A stretch of 64,000 nucleotides of DNA from Pelomonas sp. SE-A7 (GCF_030345705.1 NZ_JAUASW010000001.1:1116001-1180000); one strand, 5' to 3'. Positions 16,842 through 26,386 are shown, numbered from the stretch's first letter. Program-made: numbers and translations. Notes: generated by a model from the sequence alone, not told the origin.

Positions 16842-17726
16842 TCAGCGGCGCCTCAGGGCCAGCAGCTCATTGCCGGCCAGGGCGGCCAGCACGATAGCAC
16901 CGCCAACAAGCACGGCACCAGACGGCGCTTCACCGGCGCCGACCCATGTCCAGAGGACACCGAAGATCACCTCCAGCTGCCCCAGCAGTGCGATCTCGGG
17001 CGCCGGCAGCACGCGGCTCAGGCGCACGACCAGCAGGCAGGGAATGGCCAGCTGCACCAGGCCGAGGAAGGCCAGCAGGCCCAGGTCATGCGCCGAAGCC
17101 TGCAGCGGCCAAGCCAGCGGCAAGGTGATCGCGGCCGACAGCAGCGCACCTATCAGCACGGCGGGCAGCATGTCCTGGCCGGCTGCCGGTTTCTCGGGAT
17201 CGGCTGCGCCATGGGTCACGCGCTGCAACAGTGTCCAGTTGGTCGCCGCGGCCAGCGGCACCAGCAGGGCCACCAGCACGCCCTTCAGGCCACCGGCATC
17301 GGCTTCATGGCCGAACATCCAGGCGATGCCGAGCGTGGCCAGCGCGATGGCGGCCCAGGTGCGTCCAGGCAGCTTGTGATGCAGGAACAGCCGCGAGAAC
17401 AGCGCCGTCAGCAGCGGCCCCAGGGCCATGGTGACCAGCACCGTTGCGACGCTGGCCAGGGTGATGGCCACCATGAAGGCGGTGAACATCGCCGCCCAGC
17501 ACAGGCCCGACCACCACACCAGCCGCGGCGCCGCCAGCAACTGCGCCCAGAGCCCCGGCCCTCTCAGCCAGCGCAGCAGCGCGATCAGCGACAGCGCATT
17601 AAAGGCACTGCGCCAGAAGGTCACCTCGAAGCTGCGCGCCGCTTCCAGATGACGCGTCACGACCCCCGCCGTGCTCCACATCAGCGTCACCAAAATCATC
17701 AACAACACCGCTCGACGATGGCTCAT
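16842..17726 (-). CDS. DMT superfamily (EamA) transporter
   Basis: 294 residues with about ten membrane helices in two EamA repeats, starting MSHRRAVLLMILVTLMWSTAG, where the WS-(S/T)-G motif after the first helix is typical of the family. Not closely similar to the DMT protein at 766-1737. Substrate unknown. A perfect 10-bp hairpin (17773-17793) lies just upstream, between it and typA. Confidence 0.85.
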   Translation of the reverse strand: MSHRRAVLLMILVTLMWSTAGVVTRHLEAARSFEVTFWRSAFNALSLIALLRWLRGPGLWAQLLAAPRLVWWSGLCWAAMFTAFMVAITLASVATVLVTMALGPLLTALFSRLFLHHKLPGRTWAAIALATLGIAWMFGHEADAGGLKGVLVALLVPLAAATNWTLLQRVTHGAADPEKPAAGQDMLPAVLIGALLSAAITLPLAWPLQASAHDLGLLAFLGLVQLAIPCLLVVRLSRVLPAPEIALLGQLEVIFGVLWTWVGAGEAPSGAVLVGGAIVLAALAGNELLALRRR

Positions 17727-17772
17727 GAAATTAGAGAGCCGCCAACGGCGGCTCGGGCGTCATTCTGACTAG

Positions 17773-17793
17773 AGCCCCCTCCTGGAGGGGGCT
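17773..17793. terminator. Perfect GC hairpin between typA and the DMT gene
   Basis: AGCCCCCTCC (17773-17782) pairs perfectly with GGAGGGGGCT (17784-17793). No T-tract follows on either strand, so it may be a transcription pause, an RNA stability element, or a weak terminator after typA rather than a classical intrinsic terminator. Confidence 0.4.
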
Positions 17794-17824
17794 GGGGGAG
17801 CAACATTCACGCGCACGCGAGCGT

Positions 17825-17850
17825 GCATCGCGCGCTTACGCGCGCGATGC
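17825..17850. repeat. Palindrome enclosing the typA stop codon
   Basis: Arms GCATCGCGCG (17825-17834) and CGCGCGATGC (17841-17850) are perfectly complementary and the typA TAA stop (17836-17838) sits in the loop. It could stall ribosomes or define the transcript end together with the hairpin at 17773-17793. Confidence 0.6.
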
Positions 17851-19659
17851 GCGCTTGCGCTCGTTCTCCGTCAGATGACGCTTGCGCAGGCGCACGCTCT
17901 TGGGCGTGATCTCGACCAGTTCGTCGTCCTCGATGAACTCCACGCCGTATTCCAGCGTCAGCTCGATAGGAGGCGTGATCTTGATCGCGTCTTCCTTGCC
18001 GCTGACGCGGAAGTTGGTCAGCTGCTTGGTACGGGTGGCGTTGACCACCAGGTCGTTCTCGCGGCTGTGGATGCCGACGATCATGCCTTCGTAGACCGGA
18101 TCGTTGGGCTTGACGAACATGCGGCCGCGGTCGTCCAGCTTGCCCAGGGCGTAGGTGAAGATTTCACCGGCGTCCATGGAGATCAGCACGCCGTTCTTGC
18201 GGCTGGCGATCTCGCCCTTGTGCGGCTCGTAGCCGTCGAAGATGTTGGAGATCAGGCCCGAACCGCGGGTCAGGTTCAGGAATTCGTTGCTGAAACCGAT
18301 CAGGCCGCGAGCCGGGATGCGGTACTCGAGGCGCACGCGGCCGCGGCCGTCCGACTCCATGTTCACCAGCTCGCCCTTGCGCTCGCCCAGGGCCTGCATC
18401 ACGCCGCCCTGGTGGGTTTCTTCCACGTCGGCGGTCACCAGCTCGATAGGCTCATGCTTCTCGCCGTTGATCATCTGGAACACCACGCGCGGCTTGGAGA
18501 CGGCCAGCTCGTAGCCTTCGCGGCGCATGTTTTCCAAGAGGATGGTCAGGTGCAGTTCGCCACGGCCCATCACCTCGAAGATGCCGTCTTCGCTGGTTTC
18601 CGAGACGCGCAGCGCGACGTTGCTCTGCAGTTCCTTCTGCAGACGGTCCCAGATCTGGCGGCTGGTGACGTACTTGCCTTCGCGGCCGGCCAGCGGGCTG
18701 GTGTTGACGCAGAAATTCATGGTCAGGGTCGGCTCGTCGACCTTGAGCATGGGCAGCGGTGCCGGCTCGGCGATGCTGGTCACGGTCACGCCGATGCCGA
18801 TGTCCTCGATGCCGTTGATCAGCACGATGTCGCCGGGGCCGGCTTCGGGCGTCTGCATGCGGTCCAGACCCTGGAAGGTCAGCACCTGGTTGATGCGGCC
18901 CTTGGTGGTCTTGCCGTCCAGGCCTTCCATCACGGCCACATCCATATTGGGCTTGATCGTGCCCTGGGTGATGCGACCCACGCCGATGCGGCCGACGAAG
19001 GTCGAGTAGTCCAGCGCCGAGATCTGCAGCTGCAGCGGGGCGGTCGGGTCACCCTTTTGCGAGGGCACATGCTTCAGCACGGTGTTGAACAGGGCCGACA
19101 TGTCCGGGCCCCATTGCGCGCCGGGCTCGCCCTCTTCCAGCGAGGTCCAGCCATTGATGCCGGAGGCGTAGACGACCGGGAAGTCCAGCTGCTCGTCGGT
19201 GGCGCCCAGCTTGTCGAACAGGTCGAAGGCGGCGTTGATCACGGCATCGGGCTTGGCGCCCGGCTTGTCCACCTTGTTGACCACGACGATGGGCTTCAGG
19301 CCCAGGGCCAGCGCCTTCTTGGTCACGAAGCGGGTCTGCGGCATCGGGCCTTCCTGGGCGTCGATCAGCAGCACCACGCCGTCCACCATGGACAGGGCGC
19401 GCTCCACCTCGCCGCCGAAGTCCGCGTGTCCCGGGGTGTCGACGATGTTGATGTGGGTGCCTTCCCAGGCCACGGCGCAGTTCTTGGCCAGGATGGTGAT
19501 GCCACGCTCGCGTTCGATGGCATTGCTGTCCATCACGGTGTCGACGACCTTCTCGTGCTCGGCGAAGGTGCCGCTCTGGCGCAGCAGCTGGTCGACCATG
19601 GTGGTTTTGCCATGGTCGACGTGGGCGATGATGGCGATGTTGCGGATCTGCTTGCTCAT
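17836..19659 (-). CDS. typA: Translational GTPase TypA/BipA
   Basis: 607 residues. G1 AHVDHGKTT lies at 12-20, the switch region RERGITI at 49-55, DTPGHADFGGEV follows, and NKVDKP gives the G4 motif. The EF-G-like domains III and V and the BipA-specific C-terminal domain follow. BipA binds ribosomes and supports 50S assembly and stress or low-temperature growth. Last gene of the rimP-nusA-infB-rbfA-truB-typA run, 1 bp after the truB end in gene order (start 19659, truB stop 19661). Confidence 0.97.
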   Translation of the reverse strand: MSKQIRNIAIIAHVDHGKTTMVDQLLRQSGTFAEHEKVVDTVMDSNAIERERGITILAKNCAVAWEGTHINIVDTPGHADFGGEVERALSMVDGVVLLIDAQEGPMPQTRFVTKKALALGLKPIVVVNKVDKPGAKPDAVINAAFDLFDKLGATDEQLDFPVVYASGINGWTSLEEGEPGAQWGPDMSALFNTVLKHVPSQKGDPTAPLQLQISALDYSTFVGRIGVGRITQGTIKPNMDVAVMEGLDGKTTKGRINQVLTFQGLDRMQTPEAGPGDIVLINGIEDIGIGVTVTSIAEPAPLPMLKVDEPTLTMNFCVNTSPLAGREGKYVTSRQIWDRLQKELQSNVALRVSETSEDGIFEVMGRGELHLTILLENMRREGYELAVSKPRVVFQMINGEKHEPIELVTADVEETHQGGVMQALGERKGELVNMESDGRGRVRLEYRIPARGLIGFSNEFLNLTRGSGLISNIFDGYEPHKGEIASRKNGVLISMDAGEIFTYALGKLDDRGRMFVKPNDPVYEGMIVGIHSRENDLVVNATRTKQLTNFRVSGKEDAIKITPPIELTLEYGVEFIEDDELVEITPKSVRLRKRHLTENERKRASRA

Positions 19660-19660
19660 A

Positions 19661-20644
19661 TCAAACGACTTTCCTAGTAACTTGTTCTTCAGCGCTGCTG
19701 CTGGCTGCGAGCCCCGCCACTTCCTGGGGACTCAGCAGCCGGCTGGGTATCAGCTGGCCTTCGGCGATCGAGGCGCTGCCCAGCAGCACCGGTGGGCGGA
19801 TTCCATAGACCCGCACCTGGGACTGGTCGCCGCTTCCCGGGGGGAGGCGGCGCCGCAAGCCGTTGAGGAAACGCGAGGCGTCCTCCTCTTCCAGGCTCAC
19901 GGCCGGCCAGTCCTGCAACAGGCAGTCTGGCGGACGCAGCAGGCCCAGGCGTTCGTCTTCGCTCATCGCGGCCAGCGCGTCGAGCGTGATGGCGTCTTCG
20001 ACCTGCACCGCGCCACTGGCCGTGCGGCGCAGCGCGGACAGCGAGGCGCCGCAGCCCAGCAGCGCACCGATGTCCTCGGCCAGCGTACGGATGTAGGTGC
20101 CCTTGGAGCAGCGGACGCGTATCACCAGCGCCTCATGCTGCCAGTCCAGGATGGCAATCGAATGAATCGTCACCTCGCGCGGCTCGCGCTCTACGGTGAT
20201 GCCCTGGCGGGCGTAGTCGTACAGCGCCTTGCCCTCGTGCTTGAGTGCCGAGTGCATGGGCGGCAGCTGGGAGATCAGGCCGACATGGCGCGCGCAGGCC
20301 GCTTCGATCTGCCCGCGGCTGAGGCCTTCGACCGGCCTGGTCTCCAGCACCTCGCCCTCGGCATCGCCGGTGCTGGTGCGCACGCCCAGGCGCAAAGTTG
20401 CGATGTATTCCTTGTCGGCGTCCAGGCTGACCTGGCTGAACTTGGTGGCCGCGCCGAAGCACAGCGGCAAGAGGCCGGTGGCCAGCGGGTCCAGCGTGCC
20501 GGTGTGGCCGGCCTTCTCGGCGCGCAGCAGCCATTTGGCCTTCTGCAGCGCATCGTTGCTCGACAGGCCCAACGGCTTGTCGAGCAGCAGCACGCCGTGC
20601 AGGGCACGGCGGACCACTCGTTGGCGCTGGGGCTTGTCGGTCAT
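19661..20644 (-). CDS. truB: tRNA pseudouridine(55) synthase TruB
   Basis: 327 residues. GVLLLDKPLGLSSN at the N-terminus and the catalytic Asp52 in GHTGTLDPLATG are diagnostic, as are YxAxLRLG (YIATLRLG) and KGTYIRTLAEDIG. It makes pseudouridine 55 in the T-loop of tRNAs. It lies 14 bp after rbfA in the translation operon, the usual betaproteobacterial order. Confidence 0.97.
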   Translation of the reverse strand: MTDKPQRQRVVRRALHGVLLLDKPLGLSSNDALQKAKWLLRAEKAGHTGTLDPLATGLLPLCFGAATKFSQVSLDADKEYIATLRLGVRTSTGDAEGEVLETRPVEGLSRGQIEAACARHVGLISQLPPMHSALKHEGKALYDYARQGITVEREPREVTIHSIAILDWQHEALVIRVRCSKGTYIRTLAEDIGALLGCGASLSALRRTASGAVQVEDAITLDALAAMSEDERLGLLRPPDCLLQDWPAVSLEEEDASRFLNGLRRRLPPGSGDQSQVRVYGIRPPVLLGSASIAEGQLIPSRLLSPQEVAGLAASSSAEEQVTRKVV

Positions 20645-20658
20645 TGCGGGTGGGCCGG

Positions 20659-21039
20659 TCAGTCGTTGGTCAGATCGTCATCCGCTGCGCGCGTGGCGTT
20701 GGCTCGGGCGATCAGGGCGCTCATCTCCGAAGCGCGCTCGGTCGTGCGGTCGAAGTGGAAGTGCAGGGTCGGCACCGTGTGGATCTGCAGGCGCTTGAAC
20801 AGGCCATTGCGAAGGAAGCCGGCGGCCTCGTTCAGCGCCTCCTCGGTGGCTTGCGGGTCGCCGATCAGCACGGTGAAGAACACCTTGGCGTGGGCGTAGT
20901 CGGGCGTGACCTCGATGCCGCTGATCGTGGCCATTCCTATGCGCGGATCCTTGAGCTCACGGATCAGTTCCGAGAGGTCGCGCTGGATCTGGTCGGCCAC
21001 GCGGAAACCGCGGTTGGGGATCGCTCGCTTGTGTCGCAT
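20659..21039 (-). CDS. rbfA: 30S ribosome-binding factor RbfA
   Basis: 126 residues with the KH-like fold of RbfA: RVADQIQRDLSELI, the DPRIGMATISGIEVTPDYAHAKVFF stretch, and LHFHFDRT near the C-terminus. It binds immature 30S subunits near helix 1 of 16S rRNA. Separated from infB by 86 bp that contain a 12-bp stem hairpin. Confidence 0.95.
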   Translation of the reverse strand: MRHKRAIPNRGFRVADQIQRDLSELIRELKDPRIGMATISGIEVTPDYAHAKVFFTVLIGDPQATEEALNEAAGFLRNGLFKRLQIHTVPTLHFHFDRTTERASEMSALIARANATRAADDDLTND

Positions 21040-21070
21040 GCATTTGCTCCTTCGCCGGCCTCACCAAGGA

Positions 21071-21103
21071 CAAACCCCGCCTGCTTTTCGTAGGCGGGGT
21101 TTG
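21071..21103 (-). terminator. Hairpin between infB and rbfA (attenuator or processing site)
   Basis: CAAACCCCGCCT (21071-21082) pairs perfectly with AGGCGGGGTTTG (21092-21103) around a 9-base loop. Read on the minus strand the stem ends in GTTTG without a long T-tract, so termination would be partial. It lies inside the operon, between infB and rbfA, and could lower rbfA-truB-typA expression relative to infB. Confidence 0.55.
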
Positions 21104-21125
21104 GTGGGTGGGGCCAACTCCGCTG

Positions 21126-24038
21126 TTACAGCGTTCGTGCCACTTCCTTGATCTCGAAGAACTCCAGCACGTCACCTTCCTTGATGTCGTTGTAGTTCTT
21201 GAGCTTGATACCGCACTCGAAGCCTTCCTTGACTTCCTTGACGTCGTCCTTCTCGCGGCGAACCGATTCGACCTCGCCGGTGTAGATGACGATGTTCTCG
21301 CGCAGCAGGCGGAACTTGGCGTTGCGGCGGACCATGCCCGAAGTGATCATGGAACCGGCCACCGTGCCGATCTTCGAAGCCACGAACACGACGCGGATCT
21401 CGGCCGTGCCCAGCGCTTCTTCCTTCTGCTCCGGAGCCAGCATGCCGCCCATCGCCGCCTTCACCTCATCCACGGCGTCGTAGATGATGTTGTAGTAGCG
21501 CAGGTCGACGCCATTGCCCTCGGCCAGCTTGCGCGCGCCGGCATCGGCGCGGGTGTTGAAGCCGATGACGATGGCCTTGGAAGCGATCGCCAGGTTGACG
21601 TCGGACTCGCTGATGCCACCGACCGCCGCATGGACGATCTGCACCTTGACCTCGTCGGTCGAGAGCTTGAGCAGCGAGGCAGCCAGCGCTTCCTGCGAGC
21701 CCTGCACGTCGGCCTTGATGATCAGCGGCAGAGTCTGGACGTCGCCAGCCGTCATGTCGGAGAACATGTTCTCCAGCTTGGCGGCCTGCTGCTTGGCCAG
21801 CTTGACGTCGCGGTACTTGCCCGAACGGAAGGTCGCGACCTCGCGGGCACGGCGCTCGTCGGCCAACACCATGAATTCGTCGCCGGCCTGCGGCACTTCG
21901 GTCAGGCCCTGGATTTCCACCGGGATGGACGGACCGGCTTCAGTGGTCGGCTTGCCGTCTTCGTCCAGCATGGCGCGCACGCGGCCGAAGGTCGAGCCGG
22001 CCAGCACCACGTCGCCGCGCTTGAGCGTGCCGCTCTGCACCAGCACCGTGGCCACCGGGCCGCGGCCCTTGTCCAGCTTGGCTTCGATCACCAGGCCCTT
22101 GGCCATGGAGGCGGCCGGGGCCTTGAGCTCCAGCACTTCGGCCTGCAGCAGCACCTGCTCCAGCAGCTCGTCGATGCCCTGGCCGGTCTTGGACGACACG
22201 CCGATGAAGGGCGAATCGCCGCCGAATTCTTCCGGCACGACCTGCTCGGCCACCAGCTCGCTCTTGACGCGCTCGGCGTTGGAATCGGGCTTGTCGATCT
22301 TGGTCATGGCCACGACGATGGGCACGCCCGCCGCCCTGGCATGGTGGATGGCTTCCTTGGTCTGCGGCATCACGCCGTCGTCGGCAGCACAGACCAGGAT
22401 GACGATGTCGGTGGCCTTGGCGCCGCGGGCACGCATGGCCGTGAAGGCTTCGTGACCCGGGGTATCCAGGAAGGTGACCGTGCCACGCGGCGTATCGACG
22501 TGATAGGCGCCGATGTGCTGCGTGATGCCACCGGCTTCGCCCGCGGCCACGCGGCTGCGGCGGATGTAGTCCAGCAGCGAGGTCTTGCCATGGTCGACGT
22601 GACCCATGACCGTAACCACCGGAGCACGCGGCAGCAGCTCGTGCTGCTGCTCGGCCGTGCCCTCTTCCTCGAGGAAGGCATCCGGATCGTCCAGCTTGGC
22701 GGCAAACGCCTTGTGGCCCATTTCCTCGACCAGGATCATGGCCGTCTCTTGGTCCAGCTGCTGGTTGATGGTGACCATCTGCCCCAGCTTCATCAGCTGC
22801 TTGATCAGTTCGGAGGCCTTGATCGACATCTTGTGCGCCAGGTCGGCCACCGAGATGGTCTCGGGCACATGGACTTCCTGGATCACCGGTTCGGTCGGCG
22901 CAACGAAGTTGGACGAGCCACCGTTGCGGTCGCCACGGTCGCCACGGCGACCGGCAGCGCCCTTGGGAGCACGCCAGCCAGGCGTGCCGCGGCCCGGGGC
23001 TGCGCCACCGGGACCACCCAGGGTCTTGAGGCCGCGCTTCTTGGCGGCGTCATCGGCCCAGCTCGAAGACAGCTTCTCGGACTTGACCGACTTCTTGTCG
23101 CCCGGCTTGGCAGCGGCTCCGGCAGCAGCAGGCGCCGCACCCGGCGTACCCGCCTTCTTGTGGATCGTGCCCTTGATGGCGGGGGCCTCGGCCGGCTTGG
23201 GTTCTTCCGGCTTCTTGGCCACCAGCACCTTCTTGGGCGCATTCATCATGGCGCGGATCGCCGCGGCCTCGGCCTCGGCGGCCTTGCGGCGACGCTCCAG
23301 GTCGGCGGCCTTCTGCTTGTCGTCAGCGGCAGGAGCCGCAGCCTTGACCACGCGCAGCGCGGGCTTGGGCGGTTCGACCGGGGCCGGCGGCGGCGCCACA
23401 ACCTCGGCTGCCGGAGCCGGCGCCGGTGCGGCTGCGACCGGAGCGGCAGCGCCCTTTTTGGCGGCGGCAGCGGCTTCCTTGGCGGCAGCATCGGCGGCGG
23501 CCTTGGCGGCAGCAGCTTCCTCGGCGGCACGGGCTTCGGCGGCCAGGCGCTCCTGGCGGCGCTCTTCCTCGGCAGCACGGGCGGCTGCTTCGGCTTCCTC
23601 ACGTTCACGCAGCTTGGCGGCCAGCTCTTCCTCTTGCTGACGCAGCGCCTCGGCCTGGGCCTGGGCTTCTTCCTCGCGGCGGGCCAGCTCGGCTTCCTCG
23701 GCGGCGGCGGCAGCGGCCTCGTCAACGCCGGCAACGTCGTCGCGCTTGACGAAGACGCGCTTCTTGCGCACCTCGACCTGGATGGTGCGGGCCTTGCCGC
23801 TGGCATCGGCCTGCTTGATCTCGCTGGTCGACTTGCGGGTCAGCGTGATCTTCTTGCGTTCAGCGCCGCTGGTGCCGTGCGCGGTGCGCAGGTAGTCCAG
23901 CAGCTTTTCCTTGTCGGCCTCGTTGAGGGCGTCCTCGGCAGACGCCTTCTTGACGCCCGCGGCTTGCAGCTGCTCCAGCAGCGTGCCTGCAGGCCGGTTC
24001 AGCTCTGCAGCGAACTGGGCGACGGTGGTCACAGCCAT
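21126..24038 (-). CDS. infB: Translation initiation factor IF-2
   Basis: 970 residues. An IF2_N domain lies at about 1-55, then a long Ala/Glu/Arg-rich linker (about 90-370) that is low-complexity, a second IF2_N-like region (SVADLAHKMSIKASELIKQL), and the G domain from about residue 475 (GHVDHGKTS, DTPGHEAF, TKIDKP). Domains II, III and IV follow. IF-2 brings fMet-tRNA to the 30S subunit and promotes subunit joining. Long antisense open frames over this gene are artefacts of GC-rich codon use. Confidence 0.98.
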   Translation of the reverse strand: MAVTTVAQFAAELNRPAGTLLEQLQAAGVKKASAEDALNEADKEKLLDYLRTAHGTSGAERKKITLTRKSTSEIKQADASGKARTIQVEVRKKRVFVKRDDVAGVDEAAAAAAEEAELARREEEAQAQAEALRQQEEELAAKLREREEAEAAARAAEEERRQERLAAEARAAEEAAAAKAAADAAAKEAAAAAKKGAAAPVAAAPAPAPAAEVVAPPPAPVEPPKPALRVVKAAAPAADDKQKAADLERRRKAAEAEAAAIRAMMNAPKKVLVAKKPEEPKPAEAPAIKGTIHKKAGTPGAAPAAAGAAAKPGDKKSVKSEKLSSSWADDAAKKRGLKTLGGPGGAAPGRGTPGWRAPKGAAGRRGDRGDRNGGSSNFVAPTEPVIQEVHVPETISVADLAHKMSIKASELIKQLMKLGQMVTINQQLDQETAMILVEEMGHKAFAAKLDDPDAFLEEEGTAEQQHELLPRAPVVTVMGHVDHGKTSLLDYIRRSRVAAGEAGGITQHIGAYHVDTPRGTVTFLDTPGHEAFTAMRARGAKATDIVILVCAADDGVMPQTKEAIHHARAAGVPIVVAMTKIDKPDSNAERVKSELVAEQVVPEEFGGDSPFIGVSSKTGQGIDELLEQVLLQAEVLELKAPAASMAKGLVIEAKLDKGRGPVATVLVQSGTLKRGDVVLAGSTFGRVRAMLDEDGKPTTEAGPSIPVEIQGLTEVPQAGDEFMVLADERRAREVATFRSGKYRDVKLAKQQAAKLENMFSDMTAGDVQTLPLIIKADVQGSQEALAASLLKLSTDEVKVQIVHAAVGGISESDVNLAIASKAIVIGFNTRADAGARKLAEGNGVDLRYYNIIYDAVDEVKAAMGGMLAPEQKEEALGTAEIRVVFVASKIGTVAGSMITSGMVRRNAKFRLLRENIVIYTGEVESVRREKDDVKEVKEGFECGIKLKNYNDIKEGDVLEFFEIKEVARTL

Positions 24039-24093
24039 TGTTAAATCCTTGTGCTTAGCGAATCTGGGGTGGGCTTGGCGGTCTCGTTGCGGC

Positions 24094-25572
24094 TCAAGCC
24101 GTGAACCAGTGTTCGCGGGCCTTCATGATCAGGGTGCGTGCTGCACCCTCTTCCATGCCGGCCATTTCGACCAGTTCGTCGACGGCCAGGTCGGCCAGGT
24201 CGTCGCGGGTGTGGATGCCGCCGTCGGCGAGCTTGGCGATCAGGTCGGGCGTCACGCCCTCGAGGTCACGCAGGTCCTGCGAGACTTCCTCGACCTTCTC
24301 TTCCTTGGCGATCTCCAGGGTCAGCAGGGCATCCTTGGCGCGGGTGCGCAGCTCGTTGACCGTGTCCTCGTCGAAGGCCTCGATCTCCAGCATTTCCTGC
24401 ATCGGCACGTAGGCGACTTCTTCAAGGCTGGTGAAACCTTCGGCGATCAGGATGTCGGCGACTTCCTCGTCCACGTCGAGCTTGTCGACGAAGAGCTTGC
24501 GCACCGATTCGGATTCCTGTTCCTGCTTGGCGGCCGATTCCTCGGCGGTCATGATGTTGATGCGCCAGCCGGTCAGCTCCGAGGCCAGACGCACGTTCTG
24601 GCCACCACGGCCGATGGCGATGGCGAGATTCTCCTCGTCGACCACCACATCCATGGCATGGCGCTCTTCGTCCACCACGATGGACTGCACATTGGCCGGG
24701 GCCAGGGCGCCGATGACGAACTGCGCCGGGTCTTCGGACCACAGCACGATGTCGACGCGCTCGCCGGCCAGCTCGTTGGTCACGCCGTTGACGCGTGAAC
24801 CGCGGACGCCGACGCAGGTACCGATCGGGTCGACGCGCTTGTCGTGCGACAGCACGGCGATCTTGGCGCGGCTGCCGGAATCACGGGCGCAGCTCTTGAT
24901 CTCCAGCAGGCCCTGCTCGATCTCGGGCACTTCCTGGGCGAACAGTTCCTTCATGAACTCGGGCGACGAACGCGACAGCATGATCTGCGGGCCACGCTGG
25001 GTCGGATCCACGCCCAGGATCACGGCACGCACGCGGTCACCGGTGCGCAGGTTCTCCTTGGAGATCATCTCGTTGCGGCGCAGGCGGCCTTCGACACGGC
25101 CCGATTCGCAGATCAGGTCGCCCTTATCCAGGCGCTTGACCGTGCCGACGAAGATCTTCTCGCCGCGCGACATGAAGTCGTTCAGCAGCTGCTCGCGCTC
25201 GGCGTCGCGGATCTTCTGCAGGATCACCTGCTTGGCAGCCTGAGCACCGATGCGGCCGATGGGCACCGACTCGATGGCTTCCTCGATGTGGTCGTCGATC
25301 TCGATGTCGGCGATCTGCTCCTGGGCTTCGAACAGCAGGATTTCGGCATCGGCGTTCTGCAGGCCGGCCTCGTTGGGCACGACATGCCAGCGGCGGAAGG
25401 TCTCGTACTCGCCGGAGTCGCGATCAATGGCAACGCGGATGTCGACTTCCGTGCCATAGAGCTTCTTGGTGGCCGAGGCCAGGGCCGCTTCCACGGCACC
25501 GAACACGACATCGCGCTCCACGCTCTTCTCGCGCGAGATCGCGTCCACCAGCATCAACAGTTCGCGGTTCAT
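24094..25572 (-). CDS. nusA: Transcription termination/antitermination protein NusA
   Basis: 492 residues, the long proteobacterial form: N-terminal RNA polymerase-binding domain (1-130), S1 domain (GTVKRLDKGDLI), two KH domains (GVRGSRVNGVTNEL; IAIGRGGQNVRLA) and two acidic C-terminal repeats (about 365-490). It modulates pausing, intrinsic termination and antitermination. Coupled to rimP by an ATGA overlap at 25569-25572. The operon leader carries an intrinsic terminator, a plausible NusA-sensitive control point. Confidence 0.97.
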   Translation of the reverse strand: MNRELLMLVDAISREKSVERDVVFGAVEAALASATKKLYGTEVDIRVAIDRDSGEYETFRRWHVVPNEAGLQNADAEILLFEAQEQIADIEIDDHIEEAIESVPIGRIGAQAAKQVILQKIRDAEREQLLNDFMSRGEKIFVGTVKRLDKGDLICESGRVEGRLRRNEMISKENLRTGDRVRAVILGVDPTQRGPQIMLSRSSPEFMKELFAQEVPEIEQGLLEIKSCARDSGSRAKIAVLSHDKRVDPIGTCVGVRGSRVNGVTNELAGERVDIVLWSEDPAQFVIGALAPANVQSIVVDEERHAMDVVVDEENLAIAIGRGGQNVRLASELTGWRINIMTAEESAAKQEQESESVRKLFVDKLDVDEEVADILIAEGFTSLEEVAYVPMQEMLEIEAFDEDTVNELRTRAKDALLTLEIAKEEKVEEVSQDLRDLEGVTPDLIAKLADGGIHTRDDLADLAVDELVEMAGMEEGAARTLIMKAREHWFTA

Positions 25573-26180
25573 TGATCAGGACCTCCATCAACCTTTTCAT
25601 CTTCGGCGTCAGTCGTGACCGACTGACGCGACTTTGCATTGCTGCGCTTCTTGGGTGCCTTGGCCTTCTTGGCCTCGGCCGACTTGCCGGCCTCCTGTGC
25701 ACCCTGGGCATTGCGCCCCTTGAAGCTGATCTGCGGCACCAGGCGTGCCTCGCGGACTTCCTCGAACGAGAAGTCCAATGCCTGCTCGACCTTGCCATCG
25801 CTGAAAACCAGGCGCCAGGCCTCGCCTTGCGCCTCGAGCAGGCCCTTGTATTTCTTGCGGCCCTGGAAGGCAGCCCGCAGCGTGATCTGCACTTCCTGGC
25901 CAGCGAAGCGCTGGTAATGCGCCACCGTCTTCAGCGGGCGATCCATGCCGGGCGAGGAAACCTCAAGCCTTTCATACGGCACGTTCTCGACCTCCAGCAG
26001 ATACTGCAGCTGGCGCGTCACTTTCTCGCAGTCGTCGACGGTGATGAATTCACCGGCAGCGGCGGCCTCGGCGGTCTTGTCGATATACACGCGCAGCAAG
26101 CCGGCGGCACTGCGTTCGCAGTCCACCAGGTCGTAACCGAGACCGGTCACGGTTTTTTCAACAGCTGCTTGCCAATTCAT
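25569..26180 (-). CDS. rimP: Ribosome maturation factor RimP
   Basis: 203 residues from ATG 26180 (MNWQAAVEK). The motif LLRVYIDK, VTRQLQYLLEVENVPYERLEVSSPGMDRPLK and the beta-rich second domain identify RimP. The C-terminal 50 residues are a basic Lys/Ala tail (KKAKAPKKRSNAK) beyond the E. coli length. RimP assists 30S maturation. First gene of the operon; the 200-nt leader upstream carries a promoter and a terminator hairpin. Confidence 0.95.
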   Translation of the reverse strand: MNWQAAVEKTVTGLGYDLVDCERSAAGLLRVYIDKTAEAAAAGEFITVDDCEKVTRQLQYLLEVENVPYERLEVSSPGMDRPLKTVAHYQRFAGQEVQITLRAAFQGRKKYKGLLEAQGEAWRLVFSDGKVEQALDFSFEEVREARLVPQISFKGRNAQGAQEAGKSAEAKKAKAPKKRSNAKSRQSVTTDAEDEKVDGGPDQ

Positions 26181-26259
26181 GCGTTCGTATCGCTTCTCGC
26201 CAACGTGAAATTCCTCGCAAAACCCAGGCCTCGAGAACCGGGTCGCAAACCGATCAAGC

Positions 26260-26288
26260 AAAAAAAATGGGCTGGATGAATCCGCCCA
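26260..26288 (-). terminator. Intrinsic terminator inside the rimP-nusA-infB leader (putative attenuator)
   Basis: On the minus strand TGGGC-GGA, loop TTCA, TCC-A-GCCCA forms an 8-bp stem with one bulge, followed immediately by eight U (A-run 26260-26267). It lies about 80 bp upstream of rimP and about 100 bp downstream of the predicted promoter, with no gene on this strand before it. It therefore can only terminate the operon's own leader transcript. Confidence 0.75.
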
Positions 26289-26386
26289 CTCACTTGCGCG
26301 CCTCACCGGAAACCGCGATCAACTCGCTGCATCCGGGCCGCACATCGCTTTGCGTTCACTGACCATGCCTAGCCAGCGAAGCAGGG

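Noticed and set aside
17875..19677. A 600-residue plus-strand open frame opposite typA
   Set aside because: Antisense shadow of typA, with no recognisable motif.
21108..24044. A 978-residue plus-strand open frame opposite infB
   Set aside because: Antisense to a clear infB; its His/Gly/Leu-rich composition is the mirror of GC-rich codon use and it shows no domain.
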